Of a stretch of 13,979 nucleotides of DNA, positions 8,924-13,979 are shown one piece after another. The notes below the pieces were generated by a model. That model had not been told where the DNA came from. It did no database searches and was given only the letters and a program-made list of their open reading frames with translations. Position 1 is the first letter of the stretch; every line of letters begins with the position of its first letter. Position numbers and translations under genes: made by a program. This stretch comes from a bacterium (GTDB taxonomy: Bacteria; Bdellovibrionota; Bdellovibrionia; Bdellovibrionales; UBA1609). Where the stretch lies: NCBI GenBank assembly GCA_021784635.1, contig JAJYHS010000270.1, forward strand, positions 1-13,979. The letters run 5' to 3'.

Positions 8924-9754
8924 ATGGGAGTTAGAACATATCGGCCAGTAACAGCGTCCCGGCGTGAAATGACTGGTTATGATTTTTCTGAAATTACGAA
9001 GTCGAGACCCGAAAAATCTCTAACGCGATCTCTGTCGCGTAAGGCGGCTCGTAACAATACGGGAGCCATAACGATTTGGCACAAGGGCGGTGGTCATAAA
9101 CGGCGTTATCGTTTTATTGATTTTTTGCGAGATAAGACCGGTGTCCCTGCGAAGGTTGTAGCTATTGAGTACGATCCAAATCGGACTTGCCGAATCGCGC
9201 TTATTTCTTATGTCGATGGAGTAAAATCCTATATTTTGGCTCCGGTTGGGCTCAATGTCGGCGACACCGTGTTGTCGGGAGATTCAGCCGATATTAAGCC
9301 GGGCAACACAAAAAAACTGAGTTTGATTCCCGCAGGTACAACCGTACACAATATCGAGCTTCGTCCTGGTAAAGGTGCCCAGATTGCACGTGGTGCCGGT
9401 GCCGGTGCCGTTTTAATCGGTAGACTCGGCGAGTACAGTCAGGTGCGTTTGCCCTCTGGCGAAGTCCGCAAAGTTTTATCGGTTTGTCGAGCAACAATTG
9501 GTCAAGTTGGTAATACAGATCACGAAAATATTAGTTGGGGTAAAGCAGGCCGTCGCCGTTGGCGCGGTATCCGGCCGTCTGTTCGTGGTATGGCGATGAA
9601 CCCAATCGATCACCCTCATGGTGGCGGTGAAGGCGTTGGTAAAGGGCATCATCCGGTCACGCCGTGGGGCAAACCGTGCAAAGGTTTTAAAACTCGCAAT
9701 AATAAACGCACAGATTCAATGATTGTTAGACGTAGAAATGTGAAAGGAATGTGA
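8924..9754 (+). CDS. rplB: 50S ribosomal protein L2
   Basis: L2 is a universal 23S rRNA-binding protein needed for subunit joining and peptidyl transferase function. The 276 residues match the family length. Visible blocks are the start [51 protein letters not shown], the SH3-like middle domain and RGVAMNP-type [25 protein letters not shown] begins at residue 230 and contains the functionally important histidine. The end [16 protein letters not shown] is normal. The start follows AAGGAG with about 8-nt spacing. It is separated from rplW by 3 nt and from rpsS by 3 nt. Confidence 0.99.
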   Translation: MGVRTYRPVTASRREMTGYDFSEITKSRPEKSLTRSLSRKAARNNTGAITIWHKGGGHKRRYRFIDFLRDKTGVPAKVVAIEYDPNRTCRIALISYVDGVKSYILAPVGLNVGDTVLSGDSADIKPGNTKKLSLIPAGTTVHNIELRPGKGAQIARGAGAGAVLIGRLGEYSQVRLPSGEVRKVLSVCRATIGQVGNTDHENISWGKAGRRRWRGIRPSVRGMAMNPIDHPHGGGEGVGKGHHPVTPWGKPCKGFKTRNNKRTDSMIVRRRNVKGM

Positions 9755-9757
9755 GCT

Positions 9758-10054
9758 GTGGGTCGTTCGGTTAAAAAAGGTCCATTTTTGGATCATCACT
9801 TATTAAAGAAGATAAACGCAGCGGTTAAATCGGGCGATCGCAAGGTAATTAAAACCTGGTCGCGTCGTTCGGTTATTCTACCTGAAGCGGTTGGGCTGAC
9901 GTTTGCGGTTCATAACGGCAAAAAATTCGTGCCGGTTTATGTGACGGAAAACATGATTGGCCACAAGCTCGGTGAATTTGCCCCGACACGTCAGTTTGGC
10001 GGTCACTCTGAGCGTAAAGCTGAAGCGGCAGCTGCTCCCGCGAAAGGAGCCTAA
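9758..10054 (+). CDS. rpsS: 30S ribosomal protein S19
   Basis: S19 lies at the top of the 30S head near the A-site finger. The 98-residue product begins at a GTG (9758) that gives the canonical [18 protein letters not shown]. It continues with [47 protein letters not shown] and an Ala-rich tail ([11 protein letters not shown]). AAGGA in the last codons of rplB provides the ribosome binding site. No ATG fits the conserved N-terminus, so the GTG start is well supported. It ends with TAA, 2 nt before rplV. Confidence 0.98.
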   Translation: MGRSVKKGPFLDHHLLKKINAAVKSGDRKVIKTWSRRSVILPEAVGLTFAVHNGKKFVPVYVTENMIGHKLGEFAPTRQFGGHSERKAEAAAAPAKGA

Positions 10055-10056
10055 CC

Positions 10057-10392
10057 GTGGAAGTTAAAGCAGATTTGAAATACGTGCGCGTAGGTTCGCA
10101 AAAAGCGCGAATTGTCGCTGACGCAATTCGCGGCAAAAATGTGAACGATGCAATTCGGATTTTGGCTTTTATGCCAAAAAAGACCGCAGTGTTTATGAAA
10201 AAACTTGTGGAGTCAGCCGTTGCAAATGCGGAACAGAAAAAAGTCATCGATGTAGATAATTTATTTGTGAAAACCGTGCTTGTTGACGAAGGACCGGATT
10301 TGAAGCGATTTCGTCCTCGAGCTCAAGGGCGCGCCTTTACGGTGCGAAAAAAAACGAGTCACATATCGCTCGTCTTGGATGAGAGAACATAG
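10057..10392 (+). CDS. rplV: 50S ribosomal protein L22
   Basis: L22 contacts all 23S domains and its beta-hairpin lines the exit tunnel. The 111-residue product starts with GTG after AAGGAG (about 7-nt spacing) and reads MEVKADLKYVRVGSQKARIVAD. The hairpin region (DEGPDLKRFRPRAQGRAFTVRKKTSHISLVL) is intact and of normal length, with no insertion of the kind that alters macrolide response. It ends in TAG. The gap to the rpsC TTG is 21 nt, longer than most gaps in this run. Confidence 0.98.
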   Translation: MEVKADLKYVRVGSQKARIVADAIRGKNVNDAIRILAFMPKKTAVFMKKLVESAVANAEQKKVIDVDNLFVKTVLVDEGPDLKRFRPRAQGRAFTVRKKTSHISLVLDERT

Positions 10393-10413
10393 ACACGAAA
10401 GGTTAGGTGGAGT

Positions 10414-11088
10414 TTGGGTCAAAAGGTCAATCCGATCGGTTTACGAGTAGGAGTCATTCGCACTTGGGACTAGCGATGGTTCGCCAAAGGCGCACAATAT
10501 GCCGAAAATTTGCACGAAGACTTTAAATTACGAAAGTACATAAAAGATAAATTGAAGCACGCGGGTGTTGCAAAAATCGAAATGGAGCGCGCGGCAAAAA
10601 AGCTTAAAGTCATTATTTCAACTGCCCGTCCTGGTGTTGTCATTGGTAAAAAAGGTACTGGAATCGATGCGTTGAAGGCCGACATCCAGAAACTCACGCC
10701 GAGCGAAGTTTTCGTGAATATTCAAGAGGTGCGTAAGCCTGATTTAGACGCGCAATTGGTTTCGGAAAGCATTGCACTGAAACTTGAGAAGCGCGTTTCG
10801 TGGCGAAAAGCGATCAAGATGGCGATGGCCGCATCGCTTCGAAGTGGTGTGCGTGGAATCAAAGTCATGGTAGCTGGCCGTTTAGATGGTGCCGAGATTG
10901 CGCGTACTGAATGGTACAACGAAAAGAGCGTTCCACTTCATACTTTGCGCGCCGATATCGACTACGGAACAGCAGAAGCGCTTACGACATATGGTTTGAT
11001 CGGCGTAAAAGTTTGGATCTATCGCGGCGATATTATGTCGGCTAAAGAAGTTCAGGAGGCCAATCGTGTTAAGTCCAAAGAAGGTTAA
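10414..11088 (+). CDS. rpsC: 30S ribosomal protein S3, frame interrupted by TAG at codon 20
   Basis: S3 forms part of the mRNA entry channel and helicase of the 30S subunit. The canonical N-terminus ([19 protein letters not shown]) starts at a TTG (10414) behind an AGGTGGAG purine run. After 19 residues an in-frame TAG (10471-10473) stands where homologues have a Ser-like residue ([16 protein letters not shown]). The same frame then continues cleanly to 11088. The KH domain has its GKKG loop at residues 78-81, and the C-terminal domain includes [22 protein letters not shown] and [12 protein letters not shown]. Everything except codon 20 looks under normal selection. The best in-frame restart is a TTG at 10510, which would drop 32 residues. 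A sequencing or assembly error, a recent nonsense mutation, or suppression are all possible. The 3' end overlaps rplP by 23 nt. Confidence 0.95.
10471..10473 (+). other. In-frame amber codon inside rpsC
   Basis: The codon after GAC (Asp19) and before CGA (Arg21) is TAG. Ser TCG would need one base change. The next base is C, a context often regarded as leakier for termination. The frame is open on both sides with S3 similarity throughout. There is no nearby compensating frameshift and no in-frame ATG just downstream; the ATG at 10476 is in another frame. Confidence 0.9.
11054..11059 (+). promoter_or_regulatory. Shine-Dalgarno of rplP inside rpsC
   Basis: A full AGGAGG lies 6 nt upstream of the rplP GTG, within the last codons of rpsC. 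It decides the GTG at 11066 as the L16 start and implies that L16 translation depends on, or is coupled to, ribosomes finishing rpsC. Confidence 0.85.
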
Positions 11089-11473
11089 ATGGCGTCGTCA
11101 ACATCGCGATGGCTTCAAGGGTGTTGCCTATCGCGGTAGCACAATATCATTTGGAGATTACGCGCTAGCGGCGATGGCTCCAGGTCGCGTGACCGCACGC
11201 CAGTTAGAAGCGAGCCGGATTGCGATTAGCCGTTCGGTAAAGCGCGGCGGACAATTGTGGATGCGAGTATATCCGGATCGTCCCATCACCAAAAAGCCCG
11301 CCGAAGTTCGGATGGGTAGCGGAAAGGGTGCGCCTGAACTTTGGGTTGCTAATGTTTTACCGGGACGTATTTTGTTTGAAATTAACGGAGTGACTCGGCA
11401 GCAAGCCGAAGATGCGTTTCGTCTTGCGCAACACAAATTGCCGATTCGAACTAAATTTTTAAGTCGCGAATGA
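11066..11473 (+). CDS. rplP: 50S ribosomal protein L16
   Basis: L16 is a late-assembling 50S protein that organises the A-site tRNA region. The 135-residue product begins with the canonical [14 protein letters not shown] from a GTG preceded by a perfect AGGAGG. It continues with [48 protein letters not shown] and ends [11 protein letters not shown]. Arg82 in VRMGSGKG corresponds to the arginine hydroxylated by YcfD in E. coli. It overlaps rpsC by 23 nt in another frame, the largest overlap in the window. Polarity from the internal rpsC stop would therefore be expected to affect it. Confidence 0.98.
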   Translation: MLSPKKVKWRRQHRDGFKGVAYRGSTISFGDYALAAMAPGRVTARQLEASRIAISRSVKRGGQLWMRVYPDRPITKKPAEVRMGSGKGAPELWVANVLPGRILFEINGVTRQQAEDAFRLAQHKLPIRTKFLSRE

Positions 11474-11483
11474 GAGAGTAATT

Positions 11484-11675
11484 ATGGAGTACAAAGACAT
11501 ACAAGATCTGACTGTTGAAGAATTACGTAAGCGCCGTCAGACAATGAGCGAAGAATTATTTCAATCCAAGATGAAACTGACGCTCGGTCAGCTCGGCAAT
11601 CCGCTTTCGGTGCGAGCGCTTCGTCGAGATTTGGCGCGTATTAACACTCTTCTGTCAGCAAAACTGTCGAGATAA
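11484..11675 (+). CDS. rpmC: 50S ribosomal protein L29
   Basis: L29 is a small two-helix protein beside L23 at the tunnel exit. The 63-residue product has the expected architecture. An N-terminal helix (DIQDLTVEELRKRRQTMSEELFQSKMKLTLGQL) is followed by a short turn, NPLSVRALRRDLARINTLL, with the conserved Arg-rich second helix. The ATG follows GAGAGAG. It lies 10 nt after rplP and 11 nt before rpsQ. Confidence 0.96.
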   Translation: MEYKDIQDLTVEELRKRRQTMSEELFQSKMKLTLGQLGNPLSVRALRRDLARINTLLSAKLSR

Positions 11676-11686
11676 TTGAGGTAATT

Positions 11687-11995
11687 ATGTCAAATTCAGA
11701 GAAAAAAACTGCGACGAACACTTCAAGAAAAAAACGAAACGAAGTTGTTGGCGTTGTAGTCAGCGATAAAATGGCCAAAACAATTTCAGTGCAAGTTTTT
11801 TCGCTCGTGAAACATTCTCGTTATGGCAAATATATTCGCAAGTCGTCCGTCTTTAAGGCGCACGACGAAAAAAACGAGGCGAAGCAAGGTGATTTAGTTC
11901 GCATTTATGAAACGCGTCCATTGAGCAAAACAAAACGTTGGACGTTAGCTGAAGTTGTTGAAAAATCCAAACAGGTCGCGGGAGTTGAAGTATGA
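11687..11995 (+). CDS. rpsQ: 30S ribosomal protein S17
   Basis: S17 is a primary 16S-binding protein with an OB fold. The 102-residue product has the core [68 protein letters not shown]. It carries a Ser/Lys-rich N-terminal extension of about 15 residues compared with E. coli S17. The ATG at 11687 follows GAGGT with good spacing, so the extension is probably translated. Its TGA overlaps the rplN start as ATGA, implying coupled translation. Confidence 0.97.
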   Translation: MSNSEKKTATNTSRKKRNEVVGVVVSDKMAKTISVQVFSLVKHSRYGKYIRKSSVFKAHDEKNEAKQGDLVRIYETRPLSKTKRWTLAEVVEKSKQVAGVEV

Positions 11996-12360
11996 TTCAG
12001 ATGCAAACGCGATTGAAGGTCGCCGATAATTCAGGCGCTCGCGAAGTCCAGTGCTTGAAAGTTCTCGGCGGTAGTAAGCGCCGATATGCTCAGATTGGCG
12101 ACATTATTGTCGTGTCCGTGAAAGACGCGATGCCTAATTCTAAAGTGAAAAAAGGCGATGTTGCGAAAGCGGTCATCGTAAGAACAACGCAGAAACTACG
12201 CCGGGCTGATGGCAGCTATTTGCGGTTTGACGACAATTCGGCGGTTCTTATCAACGCAGCCCTTGAGCCAGTTGGCACTCGGATATTTGGTCCCGTGGCT
12301 AGAGAGTTGCGCGCAAAGAAGTTTGTGAAAATTATATCGTTGGCTCCAGAAGTTTTGTGA
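11992..12360 (+). CDS. rplN: 50S ribosomal protein L14
   Basis: L14 takes part in intersubunit bridges and is bound by the silencing factor RsfS in many bacteria. The 122-residue product matches the family length. It has [27 protein letters not shown] at the start, then [23 protein letters not shown], and ends [22 protein letters not shown]. The ATG overlaps the rpsQ stop by 4 nt. In most bacteria rplX (L24) follows directly. Here only 22 nt separate the TGA from rplE. Confidence 0.99.
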   Translation: MIQMQTRLKVADNSGAREVQCLKVLGGSKRRYAQIGDIIVVSVKDAMPNSKVKKGDVAKAVIVRTTQKLRRADGSYLRFDDNSAVLINAALEPVGTRIFGPVARELRAKKFVKIISLAPEVL

Positions 12361-12382
12361 TGAGCCAAGCGGGAGAAATGCA

Positions 12383-12922
12383 GTGAGCGCATTATTTGAT
12401 AAATATAAAAATGAAGTCGTGCCCCAGTTGAAAAAGCAACTGAATGCAGCAAATGTTCACCAGGTGCCAAGGCTTGAAAAGGTCGTTTTAAGCGTATCCA
12501 CAGGTGAAGTGGTTAAGAATCCAAAAATCGTGAATAACATAGTGGATGAGCTGACCGCCATCGCCGGGCAAAAGGCGCTGATAACACGCGCCAAAAAAGC
12601 CATTTCAAATTTCAAATTGCGCGAAGGAATTCCGTTGGGTGCCACGGTAACTCTACGCCGTGAACGAGCCTGGGTTTTTCTTGAGAAACTCATCCATTTT
12701 AGTTTGCCTCGCGTTCGCGATTTTCGCGGTCTTTCGCCAAAAGGGTTTGATGGACGCGGCAACTACAATATGGGCGTAAAAGAGCAAATTATTTTCCCTG
12801 AGGTTGAGTACGAAAAAGTGGACATGATGCGCGGTATGAACATTACCATTTGCACTTCTGGTAAAACTGACGAGCAAGGTCGTGCGCTTCTTGAAGCGCT
12901 GGGCATGCCATTCCGGAAATAA
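12383..12922 (+). CDS. rplE: 50S ribosomal protein L5
   Basis: L5 binds 5S rRNA and contacts the P-site tRNA. The 179 residues match the family. The start is a GTG (12383) seven nt after GGGAG, giving MSALFDKYKNEVVPQLKKQ. Signature blocks are PRLEKVVLSVSTGE, AGQKALITRAKKAISNFKLREGIPLGATVTLR, FSLPRVRDFRGLSPKGFDGRGNYNMGVKEQIIFPE and the end GRALLEALGMPFRK. Its usual neighbours on both sides, rplX upstream and rpsN downstream, are absent. It is followed after 16 nt by rpsH. Confidence 0.99.
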   Translation: MSALFDKYKNEVVPQLKKQLNAANVHQVPRLEKVVLSVSTGEVVKNPKIVNNIVDELTAIAGQKALITRAKKAISNFKLREGIPLGATVTLRRERAWVFLEKLIHFSLPRVRDFRGLSPKGFDGRGNYNMGVKEQIIFPEVEYEKVDMMRGMNITICTSGKTDEQGRALLEALGMPFRK

Positions 12923-12938
12923 AAGGAGTTACTGAGAA

Positions 12939-13328
12939 ATGGATACAGTTGCTGAGTTTTTGACAAGAATACGCAATGCGGGACTGGCAAAACACGAAAA
13001 AGTCGATGTGCCGTCCTCGAACATGCGTGTTGGTATAGCGTCAATCTTGCAGAAGAATGGTTACATTCGGAGTTTCAAAATCGCTCGCGATGGCAAGCAA
13101 GGCATGATGCGAGTCTATTTGCGCTATAACCCCAAAGGTGACCCGATTATCCGCAAAATTGTACGCGAAAGCACGCCCGGTTTGCGAAAATATTTGGCGG
13201 CAAAAGCGATTCCGAATGTGCGTGATGGTGATGGAGTGGCCGTACTGAGCACCAGCAAGGGCATCATGACTGGCGAAGAAGCAAAAGAACAAAAATTGGG
13301 TGGCGAATTACTATTTCGAATTTGGTAG
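12939..13328 (+). CDS. rpsH: 30S ribosomal protein S8
   Basis: S8 binds helix 21 of 16S rRNA early in assembly and in E. coli represses the spc operon. The 129-residue product has TVAEFLTRIRNAGLAKHEKVDVPSSNM at the N-terminus. It also has the ESTPGLRKYLAAKAIPNVRDGDGVAVLSTSKGIMTGEEA block and the C-terminal GGELLFRIW (E. coli-type ends read CYVW). AAGGAG at 12923-12928 lies 10 nt before the ATG. It ends in TAG directly before rplF. An S8-binding mimic of the E. coli type would be expected near rplE. I did not recognise one. Confidence 0.98.
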   Translation: MDTVAEFLTRIRNAGLAKHEKVDVPSSNMRVGIASILQKNGYIRSFKIARDGKQGMMRVYLRYNPKGDPIIRKIVRESTPGLRKYLAAKAIPNVRDGDGVAVLSTSKGIMTGEEAKEQKLGGELLFRIW

Positions 13329-13334
13329 GTGTAT

Positions 13335-13871
13335 ATGTCACGAGTCGGAAAATCTCCAGTCTATTTGCAAAAGGGTGTTCAAGTTACGTTGACGCCGCAA
13401 AAGAGTCTTCAGGTAAAAGGCGCAAAGCATACGCTTGTGGTGCCGCTTGAGAAGAAAATATCGGCTAAAATTGAAGAGGGCCAAGTGACCCTGCTTTGTG
13501 CCGATGGCGAAAGCGCAAAGTATCACGGGTTGGCGCGAGCGCTTTTGCAAAATGCGGTGACGGGAGTTGCCAAAGGTTGGTCAAAAGAACTTGAATTGAA
13601 CGGCGTTGGTTACCGTGCCGCTGTTTCAGGGAAGAAGCTAGAACTGAATCTTGGTTTTAGTCATGTGATCAATTTTGCTATTCCTGAGGGGATTGAGATT
13701 AAAGTTGAAAAACAAACTAAAATTTTGATTACGGGGGCTGATCGGTCCCAAGTCGGTCAAGTTGCGGCACAAATTCGCAGCTACCGTCCGCCCGAACCGT
13801 ATTTGGCAAAGGGCATTAAATATGCGGATGAGCGAATTCGTCGTAAAGCGGGCAAAGCGGCTGGTAAGTGA
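13335..13871 (+). CDS. rplF: 50S ribosomal protein L6
   Basis: L6 lies near the sarcin-ricin loop and factor-binding site. The 178-residue product starts MSRVGKSPVYL and has two tandem L6 repeats. The second includes ELNGVGYRAAVSGKKLELNLGFSHVINFAIPEGI, then SQVGQVAAQIRSYRPPEPYLAKGIKY and a basic end (RIRRKAGKAAGK). The frame could also start at a GTG (13329) abutting the rpsH stop. I prefer the ATG at 13335 because it gives the canonical N-terminus. The nearby AGGTG (13327-13331) is close to the ATG (3 nt), so the choice is not fully settled. Confidence 0.96.
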   Translation: MSRVGKSPVYLQKGVQVTLTPQKSLQVKGAKHTLVVPLEKKISAKIEEGQVTLLCADGESAKYHGLARALLQNAVTGVAKGWSKELELNGVGYRAAVSGKKLELNLGFSHVINFAIPEGIEIKVEKQTKILITGADRSQVGQVAAQIRSYRPPEPYLAKGIKYADERIRRKAGKAAGK

Positions 13872-13919
13872 CGGATTGTGCGTTAAACGCCGGGTAATAG
13901 TTTAAGAGCGAGGTTTAAA

Positions 13920-13979
13920 GTGAGATTAGAATATCGGAATCAATCGGCTAAAAAGATGAAGTCGCGCGTAAAAAAACAC
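13920..13979 (+). CDS. rplR: Probable 50S ribosomal protein L18, 5' end only
   Basis: The last 60 bases encode a basic N-terminus (MRLEYRNQSAKKMKSRVKKH) from a GTG preceded by GCGAGG at about 6-nt spacing. L18 normally follows L6 and begins with a Lys/Arg-rich tail that contacts 5S rRNA. Position and composition therefore support rplR, although the conserved core lies beyond the window. The 48-nt gap after rplF is longer than the other gaps in this run and shows no strong structure. Confidence 0.65.
   Translation, partial: MRLEYRNQSAKKMKSRVKKH

Noticed and set aside
9873..10247. 124-residue open frame on the - strand across rpsS and rplV
   Set aside because: It is antisense to two well-supported ribosomal-protein genes, with no start signal or recognisable domain.
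10471..10473. Genome-wide reassignment of TAG, or pyrrolysine, as the explanation for the rpsC amber codon
   Set aside because: TAG ends rpsG, rplD, rplW, rplV and rpsH exactly at their conserved C-termini. Position 20 of S3 is an ordinary Ser-like site with no reason to carry pyrrolysine.
12361..12382. Remnant of rplX before rplE
   Set aside because: Only 22 nt are present. They hold the rplE ribosome binding site and no L24-like codons.

Overview
The window is a continuous stretch of bacterial core translation and transcription genes, all on the + strand. It runs from the 3' part of rpoC through the str genes (rpsL, rpsG, fusA) into the S10 and spc ribosomal-protein clusters (rpsJ, rplC, rplD, rplW, rplB, rpsS, rplV, rpsC, rplP, rpmC, rpsQ, rplN, rplE, rpsH, rplF and the first codons of a likely rplR). 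I see no mobile elements, CRISPR arrays, tRNA or rRNA genes, and no accessory system.

Organism: RpoC carries a long insertion after the trigger loop, as in proteobacterial beta-prime subunits. Its wording and the gene order fit a deltaproteobacterium-like lineage; Bdellovibrionota/Oligoflexia is a guess from memory. Base composition is balanced to slightly AT-leaning by eye. Non-ATG starts are common among the ribosomal-protein genes (GTG for rpsS, rplV, rplP, rplE and probably rplR; TTG for rpsC).

Layout: 2-3565 is rpoC. A 105-nt spacer with a possible promoter and a hairpin precedes rpsL-rpsG. A 134-nt spacer with a strong hairpin precedes fusA. A 247-nt spacer, where many bacteria have tuf, precedes rpsJ and holds a plausible promoter for the ribosomal-protein run. 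From rpsJ onward genes are separated by a few to about 50 nt or overlap, with mostly clear Shine-Dalgarno sequences, so they are probably co-transcribed and translationally coupled.

What is unusual: (1) rpsC has an in-frame TAG at codon 20 of an otherwise intact S3 reading frame, while TAG serves as the normal stop of five neighbouring genes. (2) The two domain IV tip loops of EF-G lack the usual SGGRGQYG wording and the usual tip histidine. (3) rplX (L24) and rpsN (S14), which normally flank rplE, are both absent. (4) tuf is absent between fusA and rpsJ. (5) S12 has Ile in place of the Glu of its GEGHNL motif. These are variations on housekeeping genes. I found no undescribed multi-gene system here.
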